A DNA stretch of 64,000 nt, from contig CAJQUW010015614.1 in the NCBI GenBank assembly GCA_907163375.1, forward strand, positions 124,001-188,000, written 5' to 3'. Under the pieces are notes generated by a model. It was not told the origin of the DNA. It did not search any database and saw nothing but the letters and a program-made list of their open reading frames with translations. Source of the DNA: Prostheceraeus crozeri. Taxonomy: Eukaryota; Platyhelminthes; Polycladida; Euryleptidae. Both the position numbers and the translations under genes were made by a program. Shown here piece after piece: positions 33,031 to 45,700 of the stretch. Each line of letters opens with the position of its first letter. Positions within the stretch are counted from its first letter, which is position 1.

Positions 33031-33753
33031 CAGGGATGCGGAGTCGGAGTCCTGGAGTCCTATCATTTTTGCTGGAGTCGGAGTCCTATCAAATGATAGG
33101 ACTCCAGACTCCAGCCTACAACTAGACCCGAAATAATTATTTATTCTCGTGCATGGCTGTCACTGTCTTGATGTCAACTTTCTCCGTCAAACAAAAGTAC
33201 AGAGACACTGCTGCATGGAAAGCTTGTCACAGTTGAGGGAATTAACCGTGATGGTGAAAAGGGATTGTTTTTTCACTCGGTGATTTAGTGTAGAAGACAA
33301 GCCTTCCTAGCCTCTATCACACCCACGCACCTAAGGTCACATCAGGGACAAAAATGAAATAAGTTTGTTTGAAAACATTACCTCTTACCCTCACGTTAAT
33401 CGTGTGTGATGTCTCCTCTAAAGCGCATATTAAAATCGAAAGTGTACTCATATTTTTTGGAGAAGGATGAGGTTTTTCGCGCGTGATACAGAATGGAGAA
33501 AAACCGTGTGAAGAACACATCAAGAAGATGGGAGGAGCCGAGTCGCATGCATCCAACTTAAAGCGACATTTGATAAACTTTCATCGAAAATGATTGATAA
33601 TTGATGCAATGATCACTAAATATCGATTCAGGTGAGCCTATAATGATGTATGATGTAGGTTGCCAGTTAATTTTTCAAAAAGCTAAGCTTATATACTTGC
33701 CACCCGGAGTCGGAGTCGGAGTCATATCAAAATGATAGGACTCCGCATCCCTG
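33031..33753 (-). mobile_element. hAT-4, SINE-free copy with TSD
   Basis: A 723-bp element with ends CAGGGATGCGGAGTC and its inverse GGACTCCGCATCCCTG, plus the exact 8-bp TSD ATTAGCAG at 33023-33030 and 33754-33761. Subterminal GGAGTC/GACTCC motifs are repeated many times near both ends, as expected of transposase binding sites. It is a reversed copy of 54899-55820. Confidence 0.95.
33507..33593 (+). pseudogene. BED zinc-finger remnant of the hAT-4 transposase
   Basis: The plus frame reads CEEHIKKMGGAESHASNLKR, then HLINFHRK and stop. It preserves the second half of a BED finger: SNLKRHL...H, with one Cys at the start. BED fingers are the usual N-terminal DNA-binding domain of hAT transposases. 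The upstream half is frameshifted (...DTEWRKTV). The catalytic domain is absent. The same stretch exists, reversed, at about 55060-55140. Confidence 0.7.
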
Positions 33754-33769
33754 ATTAGCAGTTTCAGCT

Positions 33770-35034
33770 TTGGGAACTCCAGGACGTTTTCATAGTTGCT
33801 ACACAAAATTAATGAAAACAAATTGCTAGATATGACAATTATGTGAATTTCCATTTATTGAGAAAAGTTTAGCATGAAATGATTGACATTTTTTATCTTT
33901 ACAACAGAGGCTTTAAGATTTTTAATGAAATTGATTAAACATTTTACTTAACGCTTGCAAGCAATGTGCAGCATTGCAAGTAAGCGACAGGAGACTTTTC
34001 ATCTTGATTAGAAGTCAGACTGTGTACCATTGCAAAAAGAACCACGGTTCGCGGGCTCAATGAATATGGTTAATCTCGATTGAAATTCTTGCGAGTAGCA
34101 ATCATCATCATGAACCTACAGTGATTGAGGCGTTTCTCAAATGAAAGAAAGAAATAGCTAAAAGATATAACTTAATCGTGTAATGTACGACAGGCCAATG
34201 AACATATACCTATGCACTGTATGACACGTTTTTGTAGCCTACAGCTAGCTACATGTGCATAAAAAATTGCTTTAACTACGACATTGGAAGAATAAAGCAT
34301 TTTGCAACAATACGTTTGCAACAAAACAATTTGCGTTTTGCGCCAAACTGTCCCAGGCCTCCTGGGCTACTGTCAGTGAGCATTATGTAAAGTGCAACAT
34401 ATGCGATGACCAGTAGATGACTGACTTGGAGAGATCTTCCATTTTGTGCATTCGATATAGTTGGCCTGGCCCCGCCATGTGGTATAGGTTGGAGGTTAGA
34501 GGCCGAAACCTTGCTTCATGCAGCCACATGGTTCTTTCCTGAGGACTCCATACATAGCAAACTTAATTTTGGTTTTTTAGGTTTCTAATTTTCACCTTTG
34601 TTACTTTTAGTTAGCTTCTCGTCAAGTCCATGACGAACTCTCATTTTAGTTCTTAGATGGCAAAAATAAAATCGTTTATAAGTTTTAAATTAGTTCCCTT
34701 ACCGTCTTAACTTGGGTCGGCTAGCCTTTATTCGTATTTCAGTTCCTACTCTATACTGGAGTAGGTTGCTCTATGTAGTTAGTAATAATTTGTATTCATT
34801 CGTTCATGACTTTTAATTACCTAATTATTTACAGGATTCTCCACTAGGTTAGTTGTTCAACTTTGGTATCTCTCGTTTCCTGGATCCTTCGAAATTTTTG
34901 ACCGCATCGTGTCTTAATTCGATTAGGGTGTCAAGTCTAGGGTGTATTATTAGGGTGTATTATTAACATGAATCAGAAGACGCATATTCTGCTACTGATC
35001 AGCTTCTGATCGGATTTACATGCATGTGTTTCTG
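33770..35034. other. No recognisable gene
   Basis: AT-rich DNA with short ORFs. A GC-richer patch near 34460-34560 has no motif. Confidence 0.45.
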
Positions 35035-35040
35035 CGGTTT

Positions 35041-35640
35041 ACGGACGGCCACGGTGGGTCACGGTTCAGGAAATTTTCTGTACGATCGTTTGCGGTAAAG
35101 GATCTCACGGCTGCGGTTGGTCACGGTTACGGAAGTTTCCTGCCTGCAGTCGGTTGCGGTTAAAGATCTCACGGCTATGATCGGTTGGTTGCACTTAAAG
35201 ATCTCACGGCTATGATCGGTTGGTCACGGTTACGGAAGTTTCCTGCCTGCAGTCGGTTGCGGTTAAAGATCTCACGGCTATGATCGGTTGGTTGCATTTA
35301 AAGATCTCACGGCTATGATCGGTTGGTCACGGTTACGGAAGTTTCCTGCCTGCAGTCGGTTGCGGTTAAAGATCTCACGGCTATGATCGGTTGGTCACGG
35401 TTACGGAAGTTTCCTGCCTGTAGTCGGTTGCGGTTAAAGATCTCACGGCTATGATCGGTTGGTCACGGTTACGGAAGTTTCCTGCCTGCAGTCGGTTGCG
35501 GTTAAAGATCTCACGGCTATGATCGGTTGGTCACGGTTACGGAAGTTTCCTGCCTGCAGTCGGTTGCACTTAAAGATCTCACGGCTGCGGTTGGTCACGG
35601 TTCCGGAAGTTTTCCGTACGGTCGGTTGCGGTTAGGAAAT
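35041..35640. repeat. 68/103-bp satellite-like array
   Basis: 'tcacggttacggaag' recurs at 35121, 35224, 35327, 35395, 35463 and 35531, with a variant at 35595. Spacing is 103, 103, 68, 68, 68 and 64 bp. The 103-bp units are a 68-bp unit plus a 35-bp partial duplication ('ggttgcactTaaagatctcac' type). The array is rich in CGG and 'tcacggct'. It ends are more diverged. No protein. Confidence 0.92.
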
Positions 35641-36570
35641 TGATCTAACTGCTCAACACAACCCCAGACTCCGTCTACTATCATCTCGATAAATTTTGTT
35701 TCTATTCGTCGCAAATATTTACTAGCAATGTTCCTCAGTCGACTTTAAATTGGTCTATCAACTTTGTTACGTTGACGAAAGTCACATAAGTATATGGTGA
35801 TTGCTTGAACTAATAGATGTTTGTCTATCATCAAAACGATCATCACTCAAACACATGTTTAGTATCATAACAGTCTCTGTATTTACCAAAGCAGCATGTC
35901 TTCTATGGAGTGTCTTGTACATTTGTCATAATTTGACAACTAACAGAGCATTTAAATCTTGAATGAAGTTGAAGGACAGCGCAATACTTGAATCACAGTT
36001 GTCCGCAATTGTAATAAACCGAACAACTTCGCTAATCGCATCAACAGCATTAAGTATCGAATTTGAAAGGCTTGCACCATCAGATAAAATTACACATAAT
36101 TGCCAAAATGTCAACGCTATTGTTTATCTGCTGTCATTAAGTTGTACTTCAAATTGAAGCAACATACTTGAATGCACGCCGTATTGCTCTTATAGGAACG
36201 GATGGAATGGTCACTGTTTTTGAATAAATTGGTCCAAGAGTTGAAGGATTTGGAGTATCATATCACTTTGATCTTCAGTTTGAAAAACATTGTTGTCAAA
36301 GTGGAGAGGTACTTCAGGAGAGGTATCAATGACCAATGAGAATTTTATCTGGGAAGTTTATGACCTTCTGTTAGACATGATTAGCTGAAGAAAGGTTATG
36401 AATTGTTTCTCCATCCAGACTTTAGACTTTACAGGCTGATTGGATGGTTAGCTCGATAGAAATCCGAGAATCTATAATAATGTAGGACTATAGAGCTAAA
36501 ATTAATGGTATCGCACGAGAGCCTCTGCATCTTAAACATTTTGCTATGGGCAAAATGTTAAAGCAGCACT

Positions 36571-37417
36571 CATAGAGTAGCTATATTAGGTAGAGTGGTA
36601 ACTCCGCATTTATTAAATCCCCAATGTGTATACTCTTTCGATTTTATTCAATGAACTCAAAGGAGATACAGGTGGTGTTGTCACCAAATGTGAGATATAC
36701 AGATCTTTGCAGTTTTGCAGAAATTACAACGGAATTGAGTGATCATGATTGTAATGCAGAAGGAATGATGGTATTTCACAGATTCTCATGACAGCCTTGG
36801 AGATATAATGCTTGCTAAATTAGCATTTCGATAAGTTCTTATTACTTTCATGCTGAACTTCAAGAGTATTTTCTTATGCGTGATCATGTCATATGCAACC
36901 TGCCACTGGCAGTGCAAAATCACATAATCAAAGACAATGATTTCAATTAACTTTGAAAGATGTAAATGGTTCCACATCATTATGCAGATTCAAGTAATGA
37001 AACATGAATTTATAGTGAATCATGAATTGATGCCGGTGAATATTGAATTCAAAACTTGGAATTTCAGCCAAGAAGACACGAATAAGATCGCGACTTTTTC
37101 ATGAAGACTTTCATTATAATGCTGCCTATGAAATTCCCTTGATAACCAGCTTGATTTCCGTCGAGTTTGGATGCTTATGAGCAAAAAGTCATTCCTTTTG
37201 ATATCCAGCTTGTTTCATCCTACTTATATAAGAGAGTCATCTCGGTAGTATACAGTATAAATTGGCGAAATTTTGAGTTTTTTAAAACTGCTCAAATAAT
37301 TTTTTGGACAACGGGAACGCAATCTCCGCAAAAAACTGAATCTTTTGATATAAAAATTTTCACTGTATACAGATACTTGTTTGAGTCGACACTCTACCTA
37401 TATATCCCTACTCTATG
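36571..37417 (+). mobile_element. hAT-1, long copy
   Basis: Starts CATAGAGTA and ends TACTCTATG, with subterminal 'aggtagagtgg' and 'cactctacct' inverted. The flanks GCAGCACT and GCGCACT resemble a decayed 8-bp TSD. It lies head to head with the copy at 37553, with 135 bp between them. Non-coding. Confidence 0.8.
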
Positions 37418-37552
37418 GCGCACTCCCTTTCTTTAGCTGAAATTATATTTTTAAAAATATATACACGACGGGTCGACCGGTTTCAGCACTCAGTGCATTC
37501 ATCAAGACCTGCAGTGCCTCAGGCCAATCACTTAAATACGGTGCATCTTTAC
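37418..37552 (-). other. Spacer with Penelope-terminal-like signature
   Basis: On the minus strand it reads 'ggtcttgatgaatgcactga' followed by 'gtgctgaaaccggtcg'. This is a TGATGA, GCAC/GTGC stem, GAAAC arrangement, reminiscent of the degenerate hammerhead-like motif in Penelope-like termini. One core position differs (TTGATGA instead of CTGATGA). Confidence 0.35.
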
Positions 37553-38373
37553 CATAGAGTAAGTATATCTAGGTAAAGTGTCGACTCAAAAAAGTGTCTG
37601 TATACAGTGAAAATTTTCATATGAAACGATTCAGTTTTTTACGGAGATTACGTTTCTGTGGTCCAAAAAATTATTTTAGCAGTTTTTAAGAACCTCAATT
37701 TTTGCAAATTTATATACTGCCGACTTGGAGTATGAAATAAGTTGGATATCAAAAGGAATGAATCGCTATCAAGCATCCTAATTAAGCGGAAATAAAGCTG
37801 ATTCATGAATTTTTCATGAAAATTTCATGAATTGAATTATAATGCAAGTCCTTATAAATCTTTAAGGAAAAGTTGAGATATCATTGTCCTTCTTAGCTGA
37901 GATGTCAAGTTTTTAGTTCAATTTTCAGCGGCATGATTTCATGATTCACAAGGCGTCATTTCTTGAATCTGAATAGTAAAGTGGACACATTATCATCTTT
38001 TAAAGTTAATTATGATCAGTTTCTTTGATTGTGATGTTTTGCTCTTTCAGTAGCAGTTTGTGATGTGATCACGCTTACGAAAATAATCTTCTGATAATAA
38101 AGGTGAGCTTTTAGTGATGGTGACCCATCGAATTGCTAATTTAACAAACTACATCTCCCAGTTGTCATGACATGGAGGATTTGTGGAATACTATTCCTTA
38201 TTCTGTATTGCTATCATTATCAGTCAAATTCGCTTACATTTCTTCAAACGTGTAAAAACTGCATATCTCACAGGTGGTGCTGGGTCATTGAATGAAATCG
38301 AAGCTGTAAGCACATTGGGGATTTAATAAATGCTGAGTTACCACTCTACCTAATATACTTACTCTAGGCTATC
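37553..38373 (-). mobile_element. hAT-1 copy with 8-bp TSD
   Basis: 821 bp, starting CATAGAGTAAG. The exact TSD ATCTTTAC is at 37545-37552 and 38374-38381. It is the reverse of 36571-37417 over nearly its whole length. This TSD is what defines the family as hAT. Confidence 0.85.
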
Positions 38374-38503
38374 ATCTTTACGATTGATTTTAGGCTTCAA
38401 TTTTCTTATCCAGTCATTCTCAGTTAAACGAGTCTTTATTGGGTTATTTAGTATAGCAATAAAGGACAATATGAAGACATGTATTGAAGAGATGTGGTCA
38501 AAG

Positions 38504-39025
38504 CACAGAATTAGACAGGTCGTCTCTTCTTCTGTTTGACTAGAAGGGAAGCATTGGAACATGTAACGTTAATAAAATGGCTTAATCTCCTGACTAAATA
38601 CCATAGCAATCGAACAATGAGCAGCCAGTTGAACATTAAACACTCCAAATTGTGCAAATTTTCAGTGACTGTTATCAACCGGATCACACAGCAAAGAGAC
38701 GCAGACGATGTCAAGTTCTACAGAGAAGTTTGTGAACGTTTTTTCATGCGCCTGCTAACTTTTTTTAAAATGATCGGATGGGTCAACATTATCGAGAAAC
38801 CTTCTGTGCAATGATCTGAATTCTTCGAATCTGAAGGAGTCATGGCGATCGGAGCATTTTGAAGGAATTCAGAGCAATCCGCAAGCAACGCACGACTATT
38901 TTTCCTATCTCTGTAAGGTATTAAAAATTTCTTTTTGCCCACTTATTAAGTTCCTGCATGTGCCATCTGTTTGAATCAGTTTGCGCTTCTAGCAAAGTGA
39001 TACGGTTAAACAATATAATTCTGTG
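38504..39025 (+). mobile_element. hAT-2, uninterrupted copy with TSD
   Basis: 522 bp, ends CACAGAATTAGA and AATATAATTCTGTG, with exact 8-bp TSD GGTCAAAG at 38496-38503 and 39026-39033. It gives the empty site for the hAT-3 insertion seen in the 3744 copy ('aatctcctgac|taaatacc'). The + ORF MSSQLNIKHSKL... is shared with the other copy, with no known domain. Confidence 0.95.
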
Positions 39026-39033
39026 GGTCAAAG

Positions 39034-39950
39034 TGACCAAAAACATATGAACCAATAGAGCATTTTTACTATCGCTATTGTCAATGCTACGACAATGTTC
39101 TAGGAAATGATATCTACAAGAAAAAGGGCGGTTCGTAGAACCTATGTAGAACCTATGATATTGCATAGATCTGAACACAAAAACGGACCACCTAAATTAC
39201 GTGGTCATTATGGTCATTTCTCTTTATAAAAACATTTTGATAAAAGAACTTCGTCGTGTCAGTGGCAAAATCAGTCGTGTTGCTAGTTAATTCGCAAAAA
39301 GTTAAGTTAATGAGGCCAAAATTTGAGTATTTTCTGATTTCTTTGTTATCTTGTAAATTCCAAATTTTACATTTCAAATGAACTATACTATGCATAAGTA
39401 AATATAGTATGCTATGTTTGAAAAGTAGCTAAATAAATGCCACCCGATCCTTTAATTAAAAAGCTACGCATAAGGTGAACTATAAATTGTCAATAATTTC
39501 ACTTTATATCTGTTCATACACGTTCTTCTGTTAATAGATTGTTTCATAATATGTAGCTGCAGTATATTTGAATGTCCAATGTTTGACATTTCTACTAGAT
39601 GACAATGAGAACATGATAAAGAAGTAATTCAAATTTGAAGTAGCTCCTCTTTTGGTTAGAACTTTGACCACGATGTTTGCCTGCTGAAATACGGTTACTC
39701 TTTCACTGCACACAGTATGATGGATTTCACACGTGGCTTTCAAGAATACATATAGTCTTGCATGTAAATGTAGACTTGGATATGTACATATATGTCGATG
39801 CTGACAATGAATAATCACGGACACTTTACTGTACAGGACCTAGGAATGAAACGATTGAGGCCGGTGGCACACACGATAAGCCGTAAGTACTTGAAATTGC
39901 ATTAGCCAAGGAGCCTTTCTTCCATGCGGCCGAATTGACATTTATCTACT
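39034..39950. other. No recognisable gene
   Basis: AT-rich DNA. Short ORFs without motifs. Confidence 0.45.
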
Positions 39951-39958
39951 CTCATTCT

Positions 39959-40090
39959 TTTTGTGCTGGTGTTCAACAAGAATGCAGAATGCACCTTTTT
40001 CAAAAGTCTTGGGTTTGACCCGACCGAGGTTTTGAACCAAGGTTTCCATGACGCCGAGCGAGCACGCTATCACAAGGTCGCAGCACCAGT
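39959..40090 (-). mobile_element. SINE-2, better copy
   Basis: The minus strand starts near 'gcgaccttgtgatagcgtgc' with 'tcgctcggcgtcatggaaac', then GGTTCAAAACC: a full tRNA-like head with A- and B-box-like elements. The body ends 'ggtgcattctgcattcttgt', shared with 15370-15482. TSD not identified. Confidence 0.75.
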
Positions 40091-40099
40091 GGTAGACAT

Positions 40100-40735
40100 T
40101 ATCTACATGTATATATTTATAGATCTACATTTTTTGACGTCATTGCATGAGCGAAGAAGCAAAGCTGTCATATAAGCAGCCTCAATAGAATATCATACCG
40201 TTGTTATTTGCAGGTGCTCATAATATCCCTAGCATAACCGCTTTGTCAAATTTGTGGGCGGAGCAGTTTCCCCATCATCAGAGTATAGATCTGATTGCAC
40301 TCATCTTTGAGTACTTTGATCAGAGATATTTCTTCTCTGACCTCGTTCTGCGGAGGACAGATTTCGGCGCTATGGGAATGGTTAGCGGATTTAGACAATA
40401 TCTTGCTAAAACCCGTGGATAGTGCCTCTCTTGTTGAACGCATCATGAGAGCTTGGCGTCGGTCGAAATTCAATGGACACCGTTGAGGACAAGCAGATTC
40501 CGCTGCAGATATTTGCATTGAAGGAATCACAGTCAATCTTTGATGAACCGCTGCTAATTAGTGGAAAATTCTCCTCAAGTTTCTGCTCTGTGCGAAGACA
40601 GTCCATTCCCTGAGGGCGTTTCAATGATTCTGATGCTATAACATGACGATTGCATTATCTATGAACTGACAGACGTAAATTGTCCTCAAAGCTGAACTGT
40701 CTCAGCTGATAGAACAGAGTATGAAGCTCAAAAAG
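40100..40735. other. No assignable gene, several open frames
   Basis: Overlapping ORFs occur on both strands at 40201-40624, with mid GC content. None shows a motif or a credible splice pattern. Confidence 0.35.
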
Positions 40736-40739
40736 TTAG

Positions 40740-40945
40740 CATGCAGTGAAATATTTTGTGTCAAAAGATTCAGTCTATTACGAAGACTATGTTCCTAATA
40801 AAATCATGTTTTGAATGTTCTTCTTGCGTCTACATGCTATCTATTCGATGCTTGAGATTCTAATATTTAAGTAGTATGAAATTTATTAGATATCAAAATG
40901 AATGAAAACTTTCTGATAGGAATCTTAAAGCAGTGAAATGAAGTT
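40740..40945 (-). mobile_element. hAT-1 fragment
   Basis: It shares the 'tcaaaagattcagt..att acgaagac.atgttcct' and 'aagtagtatgaaatttatta' blocks with other hAT-1 copies. No ends are kept. Confidence 0.6.
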
Positions 40946-41139
40946 TCTTGCAATATGACCGGAGCTTGTAAAGAAAGATTTAGATAACATTTTAATTAAA
41001 GAAAATGAATTTAAATTTATCTAACGACGCACAGATAATTTGCTTTTGTTTTTCCAAAATATATCTCAATCAGATTTTTAATTTACGGTGATCTCATCTG
41101 ACAAAGACAATAATTAACAAGAGGTAATGAACACATCAA

Positions 41140-42727
41140 ACAATTAAAGGAAATACAGGAATCATCGGTATTGTGGAGACATTTAAAGGGAAAGAAGCTT
41201 TCCCTGTTTTGAGCTTGTCAAGTACAAATGAAAATATCTGTGATGTTGAAACTGTACACACTCTTCTTATTCGACTTAAAACTAGTAAGGCATGTGGTAG
41301 TGATGATATCAATCCCATTTTCTTGAAAGTAGTGGCTGATTGTATAGCTGAACCATTGTGTTATCTGTATAATCTTTCTTTTAAGACTGGTATTGTGCCT
41401 GACATCTGGAAAATTGCCGATGTATGTCCTGTACCGAAATCAAAGCCTGTTAAGAAGGATCAGCTGAGACCCATATCCCTCCTGCCAATTATGGAAAAGA
41501 TATTTGAAAAAGTAATACTCAAGACCTATCGCAAGCCGTTATTGAACTGCTATGATGACTGTCAGTATGCCTATCGTCCTCAGTCCTCCACTGTCTGTGC
41601 CTTGATTGTGATTCATGAAACAATTTTGAAATATCTTGATGATGTCACTGTTGATGCTGTACGTGTCGTTACTTTCGATATGTCTCGTGCTTTTGACTGC
41701 TTGCCTCACCATCTTCTTTTGTCTACCCTACTGGGTATGAATTTACCTGATTGTGACAATTTTGTTAACTGGATCAACAATTATTTGTGTCAGCGCAAGC
41801 AGAGAGTCAGGTTGGGACGTCAAAAAAGTTCATTTGTATCTGTCACCAGTGGGGTCCCTCAGGGATCAGTGTTGGGACCGATTTTATTCTCTGTTTATAT
41901 GTCAAGCTATAGAGCGATAAATTCAAGTGTTCGTATATGTAAATATGCTGATGATATCACTATTGTTGTACCGATTTTCAAAGAACAATTCCACGATGTT
42001 AAGTTGATAAATGATGAAATCAAGAATTTTGAAAACTGGTGTCAGGATCACAAAATGTTAATCAATCGATCTAAGACAAAAATTATGAATATCAATTTCA
42101 GTCATCGAAAATGTAAGAGTTTTGAAAGTCTTAGGACTTTGTTTCAATGAAAATCTAAATTGGATTGATCATGTCGACTTTATTGGTAAGAAGCTGTCTC
42201 AGAGACTGTACATTTTGCGTATATTGAAATCTGTTTTAACGCATGATCAGCTTGTTTGTATCTTTTTTGCCATCTTTCAGTCGCTAATTGATTATGCTTC
42301 TCAAGTTTTCATAAATCCAGGTCGCATTTTTGATAATAAGTTGAAACTGATTTGCAAGCGAGCCTTCCGCATCATTCATGGTGAAAATGTGAAAAGTTGT
42401 GAGAAATGTGATATTTTGAATCATGATGTTCGTAGACGATCATTGTCTCTAAAATTGTTCAATGACATCCTTTCGTGTAAAGACCATGTTCTTAGAGCCC
42501 TGATTCCACCACACTCATGTCGTAGCAAAAGATTGTTACTACCCCGTGTTCGAACACAGCGTAGAGTGAACGGTTTTATTTTTTCTTGTGCCAAAATGTA
42601 TAATGAGGCAATACAAGCTGCATGTTGATTTTTGTCGCGTTGTTATATCAGTTTACGACTAATTTTGTAATGTATTTTGGACCTCCTCCGATTCTCAATA
42701 GGGGGTCGTTTTTGTTTTCAATAAACG

Positions 42728-42760
<33 letters not shown>
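41140..42760 (+). mobile_element. LINE A: 5'-truncated CR1/L2-like element
   Basis: About 1.6 kb: the reverse-transcriptase half of the second ORF, a 3'UTR of about 100 nt with AATAAA at 42720-42725, and a perfect (CTTA)n tail (42728-42760). Short tandem 3' tails instead of poly(A) are typical of CR1/L2-type LINEs. The endonuclease and first ORF are missing, as after incomplete reverse transcription. Confidence 0.93.
41173..42628 (+). pseudogene. Reverse transcriptase, 5'-truncated, one frameshift
   Basis: The frame is open from 41131 (no ATG; 41173 is a GTG). RT blocks in order: KTSKACGSDDINP; RPISLLPIMEKIFE; AYRPQSSTV; the first catalytic Asp in VVTFDMSRAFD; SGVPQGSVLGP; the YADD box in KYADDITIV; and a thumb region to NRSKTKIM. 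A one-base frameshift near 42120 moves the rest to another frame (VLGLCFNENLNWIDHVDFIG ... RVNGFIFSCAKMYNEA), stop at 42626-42628. Catalytic residues are intact; only truncation and the frameshift inactivate it. It is the best-preserved ORF in the window. Confidence 0.95.
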
Positions 42761-42761
<1 letters not shown>

Positions 42762-45700
42762 TTGTGAAAGCGAGCACGATAGAACTGAACAAAACTTCAA
42801 GATGAACGTTACAGGAGTGCATCACAATAACGCAATGGAAAGGCATTGCAGAGGCCGTAATTATAAGAAATAAATATGAACAATACATAAAGCTGATCTA
42901 CAACAAAACAGAATGAAACCACTCAAATTTACCAACATTGACCCTACAACAATAGGAGGATGCACAAAAGTGTATTGTGGCTAGTTTATACAGAAATGTT
43001 CTATGTTGACTTTATTGTCTTTGACCGTACTATTTTTCTCAATTCACCCATGATATTTTCAATACTGAATTTTATGTCGAATATCATCATTTGGAGATTT
43101 CAGCAAACATGCTATGAAACATGTGGTTTCTACGTCAGTCCAGGATGCAATAGATTTCAGGAAGGAATTTTACAAATTTGCATCTACCGGATGCCATTAT
43201 GCAGAAAGTTTTTGAATAACTGTCGGATTAATTATTAATGCGAAGGATAATGAGAAAGGAAAATATTTACAAGAGAAATTTGTTTTTGAAAGTACAAATC
43301 ATCAAATGTAAGCCGTGATGTAACTCGAGATACGATTAACAAACAATGACAAGTTTTACACATCTGCAAGAATGAGCTTCGTTGTCTTATCTGTCAATGG
43401 GTTCCATTCTCAGTTTGGTATTTCATGATGTACAGTGATGGTGCACACACAGTCGATGTCTTCAAATAAACTTTATTGTGAGCAGATAAAACGTCTTGGC
43501 TTCTGATTGCTCAAGGAATATTTTGGGAATACCTAAATATGATGGCATTGATTTATGCACACGTATTATAATCATATAAATAAAGACATCATATTATAGA
43601 TATTTTGTGTTAAGAAAAGCTAAACCATAGAAATTCAGCACTATAATAATAATGACATGGATATTGCAAGCAGTGTGTCGTGGACATGCGTTGTCATACC
43701 AACGGTACCTAAGCGATGGCGACTTCCATAGTGCTTGACATTAGGAAGATACCGGCAGCTTATCAGTACACTTTGAAAATATTCACGGTTATTGTCATTT
43801 TTCTATACATGCAAAAGCTACAAATGCTGCATGTTTCAGTGATTTGCCTCTTCTAAGGATCTAGCAACCGACCCATAGACGGACGACTGAAATTACCACC
43901 AACAAACAGCTCCTGTCAAGTCTCATTAACTTGAAAATAGTGAAAAGTCGGATTTCTAGGCTAATTACTATCGATCATTATGCTGAGTACTAATCGGTAA
44001 AGTTCGCACAGTACTACATGCAAGCAATATTTTGAATGTATGCACGTCAGATGCAAGAGATGATGGCGTCGAGTTAGTAGGACTATTTTCATAATGGAAC
44101 ACAGCTGTGCGTGCTGCTCAAGTTAGGGAGCTTGATGCTGCTAGACCTTGAGACTAATTTAATTTCGAAATTAATTGATTAAAACCCTTAAGAAGAGAAA
44201 TAAGTTTTCTGACACAGAAACATGATGCCATCTACACCATCTAGCAAGCCAGATGGAATAGCAGCCCGCATCCATGATGTAGTAGAACATTTCCGTGAAG
44301 ACTGATGACAATAAGCTTAAACGTGTATACATGAGGCGTGAACAATTTTCATTCTACAGCTTCCATTTCAATCTGTCTGCAAACTGACAACCTGCAGTTT
44401 AAATGCTGATATTCGGATGAAGGAAAACTTGCAGATAACTGCCATCAGATTTCTAACAATTAAGAGAACACACAAAATTATGTGTGCAAAATAACTAGGC
44501 AATCGAACATCTAAGTACTTGAATAAATAGTCTTCATATAATATTTGAATTTTCAGCAGTTTATTCGACATCTATGGCATAAAAGGATCATGATGTGATT
44601 CATGGACTCTTAATTATAAAATGCGGTTCCCATTTTGGAATTTGATGCGTTCGTTGAAAAAATCTCTACGATTTGAGCATATTTTTAATGTCTATACAAT
44701 AAAAATTCAGTAACGGGCATCTCAAAGGTCGGACACACTTGTCAACGAATGTTGGCAGTCAGTATTCGTATTGTGAATTGGTCATGGATGCCCCTTGCTG
44801 ACATACAGTTTCCCAAGTGTTTTCGCAACTTAAGGCAATTTCTATTCAAGTAAATTTTAGACAATATGTTTCAATGGTTCTAGTTCTTTGTATCCCTTAA
44901 TCAGTAGCTAAAGTAGTAGCCGATGTATTGTATTTCAAAAGAAACGTTGGATTAGGAAACTGACGATAACAAATTCAAGTGAAGAAATAGTATTTTCCAT
45001 GTGTGGTCTTAGGTATAGTGTATAGTTCGATTGCTTTTGGTGTAATTGAGTGTCATCGTAGTTCTATTGTTCTATAACAGTAAGAATGAGTAGTGCTATA
45101 AGTCTTAAGATATCCATTTTTGCCAGTTATTGGGCCAAAGCTGATCAATTTTAATTCGTTGCCACGAGAAGGCCCCATTGAGTTCTTTTAAGAGTTGATT
45201 AATCCAATGGATACAGTAACATAGCAATTGTACACTTGCAGATTGGAGAACGCCATCAGTCCTCATTAGGACAACTACAATTAATAATTTAAATTGGTAA
45301 GCATTATATTCTATCATAAATGGCTGCTGGGATGATTTTCATCATCGTATGAGAATGTTATGCAATATGGCGGTAATCAAAGATTTTCTAAAGAAGCGTC
45401 AAGCTTTCCAAATTCCGAAAGAAAAATGATAATTTGGCAAAATTCAGAAGCATTACTATTGTTCAAACCAGTTATCTACAGTCTGAAATCAATGATATTA
45501 TTTTCCGGCGCTTCATAGTCTCCTGTGTAGATTATTTCATATGTAAATAAGTCATTGGGGTATGAATGATTCAACCGTTAGATATCATCTTTGGTTCATG
45601 AGGCTTAAATAGCATCATTATCAGATTGTTGTTTAATGAACTGAAATCGCTAAACTGTAATCAAAAGCGGGATTCGTCTATTTGTCTCTTCAACAGTTAT

